Assembly (NCBI GenBank): GCA_947499955.1 | Contig: CANMQI010000001.1 | Coordinates: forward strand, 496,001-560,000 | Length of the DNA stretch: 64,000 nucleotides | Direction: 5' to 3' | Origin: an uncultured Granulosicoccus sp. | Lineage (GTDB): Bacteria; Pseudomonadota; Gammaproteobacteria; Granulosicoccales; Granulosicoccaceae | Part shown: piece by piece, positions 26,730 to 35,661 of the stretch | How positions within the stretch are numbered: the stretch's first letter is position 1 | Layout of the letters: each line of letters starts with the position of its first letter | The notes under the pieces: generated by a model | What the model was told of the DNA's origin: nothing | Database searches by the model: none | The model's input: the letters and a program-made list of their open reading frames with translations, nothing else | Translations under genes and position numbers: made by a program

Positions 26730-26743
26730 TTTTAACGTTAAAA
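26730..26743. promoter_or_regulatory. LacI-type palindromic operator
   Basis: TTTTAACGTTAAAA is a perfect 14-bp palindrome with the central CG step typical of LacI-family operators. It lies 26 bp upstream of the LacI gene start, where binding would block transcription of the regulator-dehydratase-hydrolase operon. Confidence 0.6.
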
Positions 26744-26794
26744 TAACAATACGCGAGTGCAGATTGTCTGTCAATCGGTTCCCGATGGACTGCA

Positions 26795-26819
26795 GGACCG
26801 CCAGAAGTCTGGATGGTCC
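26795..26819 (-). terminator. Hairpin after the TonB-dependent receptor gene
   Basis: GGACC...GGTCC arms (26795-26799 and 26815-26819) enclose an inner CCAG/CTGG pairing. It lies just past the receptor stop on its transcript. No T-run follows, so this is a weak or Rho-assisted terminator candidate. Confidence 0.35.
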
Positions 26820-26843
26820 CGCCTTCAGCCAGGGAACATCGAA

Positions 26844-28979
26844 CTAGAAAGTGTAATCGGCAGTGATCTTGAAATTGCGACCCGGCTCGTAATCCTGCAG
26901 ATACAGCTCGCCGAACCTGGGATGCAGACTCAAGCCGGTTCTTGATGACTGAGACGCATAGTATTCATCAAACAGATTGTCGATGCCCACCGTCAGGGAC
27001 AGACCCTTGATGGCCGCAGGATGCCATTTCGCAGAGAGGTTGTGAACGGCAAAACCATCCTTGGCATTGTTCTCGGTAGCCCCGTCCAGATCGGTACCGG
27101 CACTCAGCGATGTCACGACCTGCGTATCCCAGTGCAATGCCAGGCGAGCGTCTGCAAGGTGATAATCCAGACCCAGGGCAAAGGTGTCGCCCTGCTTGCG
27201 ATCAAGTCGCGCCTTGTCCAGCGCCAGATAATCGCTGTCGGCATCCAGCTCACTGTCGGCGATGGAGTAGCTGAACAGTGCTTCGAACTGGCCGATGTCA
27301 TAGCCCAGATAGGCCTCGACACCCTGGATATTCATGTCACCGATATTGTCTTTCCAGCTACCACCACCGTCAGCCTCGGCAATCGGTGCATAGTCGTAGA
27401 TGTAATCGTCCAACTGCGTATTGAAAACCGTGATACCGGCACTGAATTCATCAGCGCCCAGCACGGCATCGGCGTACGCCAGCGACAGTTCGGTATTGAG
27501 GCCGGTCTCCTGTCGGATATCGTCGTTGACCGTATCGTACAAGCCGGCACCAGTGAACACTTCACCGATTTCGGGGCCCTTGAACAGTTGCGTGGTACTG
27601 GCGCGCAGATGAACCGTGGGTGTCAGGTCAAAGTCGGCAGCCAGCGCAGCCGTGATGTCGTCGAAGGTGTCATCGGTAACCACGGTATCGTTGTTCTGTA
27701 CATTGTAGCGAATGCCCGGAGTCACGGAGAACCGCTCATTCACGCGAATACGATCCTGAACGAAGATGGCAGAATCGACGATTTCCTCTGACGAACTGTC
27801 CTGACTACCGTTTTCGTAACTGGCACTGAAATCCGTCTCGTATTGCGTCACTTCGGCACCGTAGCTGACGCCATGCTGCCCAAGCTCCTTGCGGACGATG
27901 ACGTTCACCCCGGTGTTGATCGCCTCTCCTTGAACCTGCCCTGCCGAATCGGCAAAGGCTTCATTGTCCGCCCAGCCACTCTCGTCACGGTTCAGCGTAC
28001 TGTCATTACGGAACAGGGTTGCATTGATACTGCCCGCTCTTGCAGATTCTCCTTCGTAGTTCAGCGTGTACGTATCGCGGCTGAATTCGGTCGGCCACAG
28101 CAAGGGGACACCTAGGCTGTTGGTAATGGCCAGATCCGTTGCCAGCCCCATGTCCGGCCGGTAACTGTAATCGCCTTTATCCAGATAGCTTTCCACGCCG
28201 AAGCTGAGGCGGTGGTTGTCGTTGATATCCCAACCAAACTTGAGCAAGGCATCTCGCAGGTCTCCCTCCAGACCGCGCACCGTACCATCGCTACCGTCAA
28301 TGACATTGCCACTGAAATCCTTGATCTCGCCACCGCCGACCTCGTAGTTATCTCGCTTGACGCCGTTGTAATAGGCGAGGACATCGACCGAGTCGCCGAG
28401 GCGACCGAAACCGGTGATGGCTGCGCTGGAGCTGGAATTGTCACCATAGCCCAACTGCACACGTCCACCCATACGCTGCCCCTCTTCCAGCAACTGCTCT
28501 GCCGATTTGGTCCTGAACCGGACCGAGCCACCCAGACCGCCATTGATCACACTGTTGTTACCGACATCGATGTCGACAGTCTCCAGAATATCGGCGTGGA
28601 TCTGCAGATTGCCCATGTGGTGGTACATATAAGTGTTCTGGTTTGCCCCGTCGATACTGATGCGCAGGTCCTTGTCATCCATGCTTCGGATGGTGATGCG
28701 CTGGTTCAGGGAGTGTGCCCCGCCCACATCCACCCCGGGCACCGAGCGCAGCAGATCGCTGACGTGATCCGCTTGTTTGATGCCGATGCCTTCACTGCCC
28801 AGCTTGACCGATGAGGATTGAACCTGCGTGCCCCAGACCACCAGAGGTCCAAGTACGGTCAGCTCCTCTTCATCAGCCTGATTCTGAGCGTAGGCCTGCT
28901 GCATCGAGAGTACCAACGGCAGCAAGACGAATACGGAGGCACGCGACAACGGCGCGGTCGGAGAGCTTGAGATGGACAT
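26844..28979 (-). CDS. TonB-dependent outer-membrane receptor, probably for a ferric siderophore
   Basis: 711 aa from the ATG at 28979, with AGGGAAA upstream and a signal peptide ending AYAQ. The plug domain (about 40-160) contains VSDLLRSVPGVDVGG, QRITIRSMDDKDLRISIDGA and INGGLGGSVRFRTKSA. The rest forms the beta-barrel, ending with the expected C-terminal aromatic (ITADYTF). It imports a ligand across the outer membrane using TonB-ExbBD energy. It is divergent from a FatB/CeuE-type ABC importer, with a Fur-like box between, which points to a ferric siderophore. The segment QNTYMYHHMGNLQIHADI has two adjacent His that also occur in some heme receptors, so heme is a secondary option. Confidence 0.92.
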   Translation of the reverse strand: MSISSSPTAPLSRASVFVLLPLVLSMQQAYAQNQADEEELTVLGPLVVWGTQVQSSSVKLGSEGIGIKQADHVSDLLRSVPGVDVGGAHSLNQRITIRSMDDKDLRISIDGANQNTYMYHHMGNLQIHADILETVDIDVGNNSVINGGLGGSVRFRTKSAEQLLEEGQRMGGRVQLGYGDNSSSSAAITGFGRLGDSVDVLAYYNGVKRDNYEVGGGEIKDFSGNVIDGSDGTVRGLEGDLRDALLKFGWDINDNHRLSFGVESYLDKGDYSYRPDMGLATDLAITNSLGVPLLWPTEFSRDTYTLNYEGESARAGSINATLFRNDSTLNRDESGWADNEAFADSAGQVQGEAINTGVNVIVRKELGQHGVSYGAEVTQYETDFSASYENGSQDSSSEEIVDSAIFVQDRIRVNERFSVTPGIRYNVQNNDTVVTDDTFDDITAALAADFDLTPTVHLRASTTQLFKGPEIGEVFTGAGLYDTVNDDIRQETGLNTELSLAYADAVLGADEFSAGITVFNTQLDDYIYDYAPIAEADGGGSWKDNIGDMNIQGVEAYLGYDIGQFEALFSYSIADSELDADSDYLALDKARLDRKQGDTFALGLDYHLADARLALHWDTQVVTSLSAGTDLDGATENNAKDGFAVHNLSAKWHPAAIKGLSLTVGIDNLFDEYYASQSSRTGLSLHPRFGELYLQDYEPGRNFKITADYTF

Positions 28980-29044
28980 GGGTTTCCCTGTAGGCAATTG
29001 CACGCCCTGGACGGCAATGTGAAGTGACACGAATTCACGCTAAC

Positions 29045-29063
29045 GCTAATGCGAACGATTAGC
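29045..29063. promoter_or_regulatory. Fur-like box in the divergent receptor/ABC promoter
   Basis: GCTAAT-GCGAACG-ATTAGC is an inverted repeat with perfect 6-bp arms. By eye it matches 13 of 19 positions of the classical Fur consensus. It lies 66 bp from the receptor start and 120 bp from the binding-protein start, so Fur-Fe2+ could repress both directions. Confidence 0.6.
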
Positions 29064-29182
29064 ATTTATATTATGATACACAGGTGATTTGCAAAATCAA
29101 TCAACATCGATCAGATAGCCAGACTGGCTTGGCTGCCCCCTGCAGGCAGCCCCTTCGCTCCCTCAACCGCGGAAATACACCC

Positions 29183-30094
29183 ATGAAGCTTTTTCCTCCC
29201 AGCGCAGGCATTGCCCTGATTCTGAGCGCCGTCATCACACCGTTGACAGCGACTGCCGTTGAACTGGAAACGGCTCGCGGCCCTGTCACTATCGACAGCA
29301 CACCTACCACACTTGCAGTATTTGACATTCCTGCCGTGGATACCCTCTCTGCTCTGGGAGTTCCCATTGCAGGAACGGTCGACAAGCTGTTCGTCGACTA
29401 TCTGGATTCGGTGGCCAGCTCTGCCACGCTCGTTGGCAGTCTGTTCGACCCGGACTATCAGGCACTGTTCACTCTGCAGCCCGATCTTGTCATTGTGGGC
29501 GGCCGGTCCGCCGGCACTCTGGACGCCGTTGCGAAACTGGCGCCGGCCATCGACATGAGCATCGACGGTACCGATCTGATCGAACAGACCCGAGAGCGTA
29601 CGCGACAATACGGCGAACTTTTCGACAAGACCGACAAGGCAGAGGAACTGCTGGCACAACTGGACGCCTCACTCGACAAGGCGCGCGCAGCGGTTGCCGG
29701 CAAGGGCAAGGTGCTGGTGCTGATGACCAATGGCCCCAAGATCTCCGCCTTCGGTCCCGGTTCACGCTTCGGCTGGATGTACTCGGAATTGGGCCTGGAA
29801 GCCGCTGTTGACGAAGTCGCGATTGCCGACCATGGTGATGCGGTGTCGTTTGAATTCGTGCTGCAATACGATCCGGACTGGTTGCTGGTGATCGATAGAA
29901 CCGCAGCCATTGGCCAGGAAGGCGACAGCGCCCGGCAGACACTGGATAACGAACTGATTCACCAGACTCAGGCCTGGCAGAACAATCACCTTGTCTACCT
30001 GAACAGTGCCGACGTCTACATCGCCGGCGGTGGCATACAGGCGCAGACTCGCACCCTGAATCAGATAGGCGACGCCTTCAGTATCGCCAACTGA
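29183..30094 (+). CDS. Periplasmic siderophore-binding protein of an ABC importer
   Basis: 303 aa from the ATG at 29183 (GGAAA upstream) with a signal peptide ending near TATA. It is a class III (FepB/BtuF-type) binding protein: two lobes joined by a long helix, with TLQPDLVIVGGRSA and the segment GPKISAFGPGSRFGWMYSELGL. That last motif is typical of the CeuE/FatB/YclQ group, which bind catecholate or mixed siderophores. The absence of a lipobox suggests a soluble periplasmic protein. It is the first gene of a four-gene importer operon. Confidence 0.92.
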   Translation: MKLFPPSAGIALILSAVITPLTATAVELETARGPVTIDSTPTTLAVFDIPAVDTLSALGVPIAGTVDKLFVDYLDSVASSATLVGSLFDPDYQALFTLQPDLVIVGGRSAGTLDAVAKLAPAIDMSIDGTDLIEQTRERTRQYGELFDKTDKAEELLAQLDASLDKARAAVAGKGKVLVLMTNGPKISAFGPGSRFGWMYSELGLEAAVDEVAIADHGDAVSFEFVLQYDPDWLLVIDRTAAIGQEGDSARQTLDNELIHQTQAWQNNHLVYLNSADVYIAGGGIQAQTRTLNQIGDAFSIAN

Positions 30095-30114
30095 TCCGAC
30101 GAGCCCTCCCCTGC

Positions 30115-31074
30115 ATGAGTACTCGTTCGGCTCTGGCCATCGGCGCACTGCTGCTCTGTGTCATTGCCAGCCTGTTCATCGGCGTCATCGACATGCGCCC
30201 CGGCGAACTGCTGACAGACCCGGAGGCGCTCTGGTTATTGAGCGTCAGTCGGCTACCCCGCACCCTTGCCGTATTACTGACGGGTGTCTCCCTGTCCATT
30301 GCCGGGCAAGTCATGCAGGTACTCGTGCAAAACCGTTTCGTTGAACCTTCCACCGCCGGAAGCGGTCAATCGGCCGTGCTGGGTATCGTGCTGATGACAC
30401 TGTTCTTTCCCGGCAGCTCCATCGCCAGCACCATGATCGCCGCCAGCATTACCGCCTTGCTGGGAACCCTGCTGTTTCTGATGATGATCAGAAGACTACC
30501 GCCGCAGGAGACTTATCTGGTGCCCCTGGTGGGTATCGTCTACGGCGGCGTGGTGGGCTCCATTGCCATCTGGCTGGCATGGCAGGCCGATCTGCTGCAG
30601 CTGCTGGATGTCTGGATGACCGGTGAATTCTCCGGCATGATGCGCGGCCGTTATGGGCTGTTGTGGATTGCCGGCATTCTCGCAGCCTTTACCTGGTTTG
30701 TCGCCGATCAATTCACGATTGCCAGTCTGGGGCGCGATCACGCGCGCAACCTGGGCCTCGACTATCGCACCATCATGGCGCTCGGCCTGCTCGTGATCTC
30801 GGTAGTGACTGCCGTCACCATCGTCACCGTCGGCATCATCCCTTTCGTGGGGCTGGTTGTTCCCAACATCGTCAGTCGCCTGCAGGGCGACAATCTGCGC
30901 CATTCACTGCCGCTGGTGGCATGGCTGGGTGCTCTGCTCACCTTGTCGAGCGACATGGCCGGCAGACTGATCATCGCTCCCTATGAAATTCCAGTGGGAA
31001 CGCTCTTCGGTGTCATCGGCGCTGTCATCACTCTGTGGCTGCTGTACAGCAAGCCTGCAATGCGACACTCGTGA
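30115..31074 (+). CDS. FecCD-family siderophore ABC permease, first subunit
   Basis: 319 aa with nine or ten membrane helices. Characteristic segments are LSVSRLPRTLAVLLTGVSLSIAG, NRFVEPSTAGSGQSAVLG and, near the C-terminus, GIIPFVGLVVPNIVSRLQGDNLRHSLP, the loop that contacts the ATPase. It starts 20 nt after the binding-protein stop. With the second permease it forms the inner-membrane channel. Confidence 0.93.
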   Translation: MSTRSALAIGALLLCVIASLFIGVIDMRPGELLTDPEALWLLSVSRLPRTLAVLLTGVSLSIAGQVMQVLVQNRFVEPSTAGSGQSAVLGIVLMTLFFPGSSIASTMIAASITALLGTLLFLMMIRRLPPQETYLVPLVGIVYGGVVGSIAIWLAWQADLLQLLDVWMTGEFSGMMRGRYGLLWIAGILAAFTWFVADQFTIASLGRDHARNLGLDYRTIMALGLLVISVVTAVTIVTVGIIPFVGLVVPNIVSRLQGDNLRHSLPLVAWLGALLTLSSDMAGRLIIAPYEIPVGTLFGVIGAVITLWLLYSKPAMRHS

Positions 31075-32048
31075 GGTCCTGGAACACTCAAGGTGGACAG
31101 CACAGGCACCTCTGTTGGCTGCTCGTTGCACTGAGCCTGGCCACCGTGCTCGCCTCAGCGCTCTATCTCTTTCAAGGTGCAAACGGCAATCTGCCCTTCA
31201 TCATGGCCTTCAGGCTACCCACTTTGCTGGGCCTGTTGATTACCGCTTCGGCGATTGGAGTATCGACCCTGCTGTTTCAGACCCTCAGCGGCAATCGCAT
31301 ACTGACGCCGTCCCTGATGGGCTTCGATTCTCTCTACATCCTCATACAGACCAGTGTTGTATTCTTTCTCGGTAGCAGCCACTACGTCACTCTGCCCGTC
31401 CCGGCAAAATTCCTGGCAGAGCTGGGCATCATGACCGTGCTCGCACTGGCCTTGTTCAGCACGTTACTCAAACGCGGCCAATCCGATTTCTCACGCCTGA
31501 TACTCACCGGCATCATCGTGGGCGTCCTGTTCCGCTCCCTGTCCGGCTTCATGGCTCGCGTACTGGCCCCCAACGATTACGCGGTGGTGCAGTCCGCCAG
31601 CTTTGCCCGCTTCGGCAACATCGATGCATCACTGCTGGGCTATGCCGGCGTGACGGTCATCGTGGCGCTGTGGCTGACGTGGCTTTTGCGGCGCAAGCTG
31701 GATGTCATGGCACTGGGTCGCGATCTGGCCATCGGCCTTGGCGTGGATCATGACAAGGGGGCATTCCAGATCCTGGCACTCACCGCCGTATTGGTTGCGA
31801 CCGCCACCGCCCTGGTCGGTCCGGTGGTCTTTCTCGGCTTGCTCATCAGCAGTCTGGTCTACGCCATCAGCCCTGACCACCGACACGCCGCCCTCGTTCC
31901 TCTGACCATTCTCACCGGCATGCTGGTGCTGCTTGGGGGACAACTGATTCTGGAGCGACTACTGCACATGCAGATCACGATCAGCATCGTCATCGAACTG
32001 CTCGGTGGTCTCCTGTTCCTCTACCTGCTTCTGGTGAAACGGCCATGA
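31071..32048 (+). CDS. FecCD-family siderophore ABC permease, second subunit
   Basis: 325 aa if translation starts at the GTG at 31071 that overlaps the previous stop (GTGA). An upstream GTG at 31035 would add 12 residues inside the preceding gene and seems less likely. About nine membrane helices; FecCD segments include MAFRLPTLLGLLITASAIGVSTLLFQTL, LTPSLMGFDSLYILIQ and the ATPase-contact loop GPVVFLGLLISSLVYAISPDHRHAALVP. It ends overlapping the ATPase start. Confidence 0.9.
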   Translation: MRSWNTQGGQHRHLCWLLVALSLATVLASALYLFQGANGNLPFIMAFRLPTLLGLLITASAIGVSTLLFQTLSGNRILTPSLMGFDSLYILIQTSVVFFLGSSHYVTLPVPAKFLAELGIMTVLALALFSTLLKRGQSDFSRLILTGIIVGVLFRSLSGFMARVLAPNDYAVVQSASFARFGNIDASLLGYAGVTVIVALWLTWLLRRKLDVMALGRDLAIGLGVDHDKGAFQILALTAVLVATATALVGPVVFLGLLISSLVYAISPDHRHAALVPLTILTGMLVLLGGQLILERLLHMQITISIVIELLGGLLFLYLLLVKRP

Positions 32049-32797
32049 TCAAGACCCGCGATATCGATCTGACGCTGGATGGCAACCAGATACTCAAGAA
32101 CGTCTCCATCGAACTTCCGCCCGGCAAGGTCACCGCCCTGATCGGTCCGAACGGTGCTGGCAAGTCCACCCTGCTGCATACCCTGTCCCGACTGCAGAAT
32201 CAGGACAACGGCGAGGTCGAACTGGCGGGCCGTCTGCTCAAGGACTATGCCTTTGATGAGCTTGCCAGGCATCTATCGATATTACGCCAGCACAGCACCA
32301 TCGGTTCGCGTCTTCGAGTTCGCGATCTGGTGGCTTTCGGCCGCTATCCACACAACAAGGGCAGAAGCACTGCCGCCGACGATGACATCGTCAATCGGGC
32401 CCTGTCTGACTTCGACCTGGACGACCTTTCCGCGCGTTTTCTTGAAACCCTGTCCGGCGGCCAGCGGCAACGCGCCCTGCTCGCCATGAACTTTACCCAG
32501 GCCACCGACATGGTGCTGCTCGACGAACCCCTGAACAATCTGGATCTGCGCCACGCCCGTCTGCTGATGCAGCTGATCCGCCAGCACGCCGGCAAGGGAC
32601 GGACCTTCGCACTGGTGCTACATGATCTGAACCATGCCGCACGCCACGCCGACTACATCATTGCCATGAAAAACGGCGAGATCTTCAAGGCCGGTGACAC
32701 GGCCACCGTGCTCGACTCGGATGTATTGTCCGAGCTGTATGACACGGAGATCAGGATGGTGACGGTCGAAGGGGGCCTGTTTGCGTTGACGGTCTGA
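32045..32797 (+). CDS. Siderophore ABC importer ATPase
   Basis: 250 aa. Walker A is GPNGAGKST (34-42), the signature is LSGGQRQRALLA and Walker B is MVLLDEPLNNLD, followed by the H-loop in LVLHDLNHAARHAD. All catalytic motifs are intact. The start overlaps the permease stop by four bases. With the two FecCD permeases and the binding protein it completes a FepBCDG-like importer. The operon converges on the LuxR-type gene with 33 nt between stops and no clear hairpin. Confidence 0.94.
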   Translation: MIKTRDIDLTLDGNQILKNVSIELPPGKVTALIGPNGAGKSTLLHTLSRLQNQDNGEVELAGRLLKDYAFDELARHLSILRQHSTIGSRLRVRDLVAFGRYPHNKGRSTAADDDIVNRALSDFDLDDLSARFLETLSGGQRQRALLAMNFTQATDMVLLDEPLNNLDLRHARLLMQLIRQHAGKGRTFALVLHDLNHAARHADYIIAMKNGEIFKAGDTATVLDSDVLSELYDTEIRMVTVEGGLFALTV

Positions 32798-32830
32798 TCG
32801 TGTGAATCCTTGTCTCGGTGCCGGCGAATG

Positions 32831-33631
32831 CTAAGTCTCATCCGCGTCCACGATGACCACGGGCGGAACCAGTCTGCACAGCAACGAGACCAGGTTGGGC
32901 TGGCTACACGTATAGGTTTTCTGGAACACCGCCTTCAGGTGCGTTCTGGCCGTATTGAGGCTGATGTGCGCCTCATCGGAGAATTGTTCCACACTTGATC
33001 CATTGAGCAAGGCGACAGCTATTCTGCATTCGGCATGGGTCAATCCGAACAATGAGCGCAGCAGCGAAAACGGAATCGCCATGCTCTGCTCCGGATCCGC
33101 GATGAAAACCAGCACAGTAGCAGGCGATCCTGTTTCGGAACCAGCAGATCCTCGGGGAAACACTGCATACAATTCACAGTAGCGACCTGTCTTGACAGCT
33201 TCGATGTTGCACATCCAGAGCTTCCCGACGGTGTCTCTTTTCCTGAACACCTCTGCAACAAAGGCTCGCAGGGCGAGTGTCTCCTGCTGCCCGACCGCGC
33301 TCAAGCTACCTTTCGATGAACGCAATATGTCTCCGGCCCTGAACAGCTCTCGAGCAGCACGATTGCTGTTGAGAATCAACATGTCTCTACACAGATAGAA
33401 CGCAGGCACGCGCAGAATATCGATCAGAGAATCGTTGACAGTCAGGTATTCGTCCAGCAACCCCTCCTTGTCGACATCCTCGGTTGTCAGACAACGCCGG
33501 CTTGTCGACATCATCTGCGCAGTCAGACTGACGGCATCGCGCCGCAGACCCTGTCCTGGTTCAGTACCGGCGCTGCGCTTTGCGGAATTGTCGTGACGCT
33601 TGCGATCAGCAATAACACCTTCCTTGTCCAT
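32831..33631 (-). CDS. LuxR-type helix-turn-helix regulator with PAS-like N-terminus
   Basis: 266 aa from the ATG at 33631, which has a strong GAGGAG nine bases upstream; upstream in-frame ATGs at 33670 and 33727 lack one. The N-terminal two thirds look like a PAS-type sensing region (VPAFYLCRDMLILNSNRAARELF). The C-terminal 65 residues are a LuxR/GerE helix-turn-helix (LFGLTHAECRIAVALLNGSS, then ISLNTARTHLKAVFQKT). There is no receiver domain. It is the gene next to the double-glycine/C39 cluster on the same strand. It is therefore the natural candidate to act on the paired inverted repeats at 36398 and 38880, but that is inference. Confidence 0.82.
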   Translation of the reverse strand: MDKEGVIADRKRHDNSAKRSAGTEPGQGLRRDAVSLTAQMMSTSRRCLTTEDVDKEGLLDEYLTVNDSLIDILRVPAFYLCRDMLILNSNRAARELFRAGDILRSSKGSLSAVGQQETLALRAFVAEVFRKRDTVGKLWMCNIEAVKTGRYCELYAVFPRGSAGSETGSPATVLVFIADPEQSMAIPFSLLRSLFGLTHAECRIAVALLNGSSVEQFSDEAHISLNTARTHLKAVFQKTYTCSQPNLVSLLCRLVPPVVIVDADET

Positions 33632-33996
33632 GTCTTGCGACTCCTCGTTAAACCAGTCCTTCTGCTTCATGGCTTTGCACTTCTGGCAACGTCTGCTCTC
33701 TTCCAAGCGATGCGATGCACCCACCATTTACTGCGTCTTGTTCATACGGGATTGAATCAGCAGAGCGTTATCACCGACTTGAGCGTGATCTGCACTGATA
33801 CATGATTGATCGGACTCACGGCTCTGCATTGTGAAGAATCATCTGTGACTACCACGATAGTCTCCACCTCCATTCAGCATCGTGCCTTTTTTCGGAACTG
33901 ATCATCTGTGTCAATGCAGTGGGTCTTCCTTGACCAAGCCTAAGACATATTCCGGCCATATTCAATCACATGCGGGAACATTCATATTACCGTTTG
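33632..33996. other. Intergenic leader of the LuxR-type gene
   Basis: 365 bp between the lipoprotein stop and the regulator start, both on the minus strand. It holds no protein-like frame. The size suggests the regulator has its own promoter here. I find no copy of the 16-bp repeat seen upstream of the peptide genes and no clear terminator for the lipoprotein transcript. Confidence 0.4.
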
Positions 33997-35583
33997 CTAG
34001 TCACTGTCGCAGCGCGTACCTGAATCACCCTGTTGATTAATCGTGTAGGTATTTTCCTGCACCACACTGTCTTCGTTGTCGGTGATATTGACCTGCTCGA
34101 CCGATACATCATTGGAGGCCTCAGGCATCGTCGGAACCATCTGAGCGTCGGGACAGAGAATCTGTTCCGGCTCTGAATGGATCTGTACTGTCACGACAAT
34201 GGATGTGCTGATGCCCGCTCCACTCACACTCACGGTTGCCGTCCCGTTTCCGATTACCGTGATTACACCCTGTGAATCGACCATTACGACACTCTCATCA
34301 CTACTTCGCCATATCAGCGCCACATCATCCAGCATTGCCCCATCTTCGGCATGAACCGTTGCTGTCAACTGCAATTGCTGCCCTACCTCGTTCAGCTCTT
34401 CGATGAGGGGTTCCAATTGCACATAGCCTGCAACAGGCGTCGCGTCGACCTCGCCTGATGTGTCTACCTCATCCGATGGTTCTTCATCACGCGCATAGGC
34501 CAGCTGCACAGCGCCATCAGCGGACTCGAGCAGCAGATGATCGGGAAGCAGAATCAATCGAGCATCAATACCCAATGCGAGCTTCATGGAAGAGGACAGC
34601 AGGTCTCCGGCCATGCCGATGACTTCATCCCAGCTATCGTCACTCACATCTGCGAACAATTGCTGCTGCTCGGTACTCAGTGATATTTCCTGAAGCTCGG
34701 TGATGATATCGAGTTCGACATGCTTGTAGCGTGCCTCGACCCGAACGGCAATCCCAGCGCCGGAAACGGTCGCGGTATAAGACGCCCCGTCCACGAACTC
34801 GATGGTGGCCTGCAACCCTTCCGGTGAGTTCCCATTCGCGGCACCTGCTCCGTGCAGGGCCCACCGACCCGCAGGCTTGGGCATATGGCGATTCAAGGTC
34901 TTCTGAAAATGCTCGACGGCCTGTCTGTCGTTGACAAGCGAATCAACTGACCTGGCTCGTGCAATGAAATCCAGAACAAACGGGTTTTGCTCGAAGGCAC
35001 TCAGCGAACTGTTGAAATCCACAGAGGCACTTCCGTCTGGCAGGACATCCACAACCGATGGCAGTGTTATCCCGTCGTCTGCGTTGCCATCAAGATCCAG
35101 CGTCTGCAGGAAGCGCAGCATATTGACGACAGATGGCTCAATGAATTCTTCTCCCGCCAGATCCAACGGAGACATTATCTGATGTGCCTGAGCACTCCCA
35201 AGGTGCCATGCCTGCGCTGTCAGGAATGGGTCACCAATATAGAACTGTATGTTCTCTCCTTCCAGGTATAGAAAGGAGCCTTCGGCATCCGTGTAGCCAT
35301 TTCTTGTATCAGTAGCATACGCCAAGCCCTCGACTCTGCTGTCGATGAAATGACCCGTCAGGACGACAACCCCTGCGTCGTCGCCTTCAGTGCCTTCTCC
35401 GCCGTTTCCGTTGTCGTTTCCGTTGTCGTTTTGCGTATCCGTACGTCCCGAACTGTCTGTCCCGTCACTACAGGCCACCAATGACGTGGTGATGATTACG
35501 AGTGCCAATGCAACGGACATTCTCTTGACGTTCTTCGTCACTGCTGAAGAATCAACTTCCATTTTTTCAAGGGATATATTCAT
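33997..35583 (-). CDS. Large secreted lipoprotein with Ig-like domain, double-glycine/C39 cluster
   Basis: 528 aa. AGAGG lies upstream of the ATG at 35583. A long n-region precedes a lipoprotein signal with lipobox LVAC, Cys38. Next comes an acidic Asn/Gly linker (about 45-70) encoded by two copies of a 12-nt GTTTCCGTTGTC repeat (plus strand). A beta-rich domain follows (GHFIDSRVEGLAYATDT..GYTDAEGSFLYLEGE), of a type repeated in many gammaproteobacterial surface lipoproteins. A central region of about 250 residues is unassigned, then a bacterial Ig-like group 2 domain (about 395-465) and a short tail with two cysteines. It is the last gene after the two small peptide genes. It may be a surface anchor or accessory for the peptide polymer; this is inference. 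Confidence 0.82.
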   Translation of the reverse strand: MNISLEKMEVDSSAVTKNVKRMSVALALVIITTSLVACSDGTDSSGRTDTQNDNGNDNGNGGEGTEGDDAGVVVLTGHFIDSRVEGLAYATDTRNGYTDAEGSFLYLEGENIQFYIGDPFLTAQAWHLGSAQAHQIMSPLDLAGEEFIEPSVVNMLRFLQTLDLDGNADDGITLPSVVDVLPDGSASVDFNSSLSAFEQNPFVLDFIARARSVDSLVNDRQAVEHFQKTLNRHMPKPAGRWALHGAGAANGNSPEGLQATIEFVDGASYTATVSGAGIAVRVEARYKHVELDIITELQEISLSTEQQQLFADVSDDSWDEVIGMAGDLLSSSMKLALGIDARLILLPDHLLLESADGAVQLAYARDEEPSDEVDTSGEVDATPVAGYVQLEPLIEELNEVGQQLQLTATVHAEDGAMLDDVALIWRSSDESVVMVDSQGVITVIGNGTATVSVSGAGISTSIVVTVQIHSEPEQILCPDAQMVPTMPEASNDVSVEQVNITDNEDSVVQENTYTINQQGDSGTRCDSD

Positions 35584-35608
35584 GGCTGCCTCTTGTCGAC
35601 GCGTAAAC

Positions 35609-35646
35609 CACTGTCCCCGGGTTCGTTCCTGAACAGGGGGACAGTG
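35609..35646 (-). terminator. Long hairpin between peptide and lipoprotein genes
   Basis: Perfect 10-bp arms CACTGTCCCC / GGGGACAGTG with a further inner GTTC/GAAC pairing. It lies in the 78-nt gap after the second peptide gene. There is no T-run, so it probably acts as an attenuator or 3'-end stabiliser, letting the small peptides be made in excess over the lipoprotein. Confidence 0.5.
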
Positions 35647-35661
35647 ATCGTGGCAATCGAC

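Noticed and set aside
35403-35432. Two 12-nt repeats in the lipoprotein gene as a phase-variation switch
   Set aside because: The unit is a multiple of three and only two copies occur, so slippage would change linker length but not the frame.
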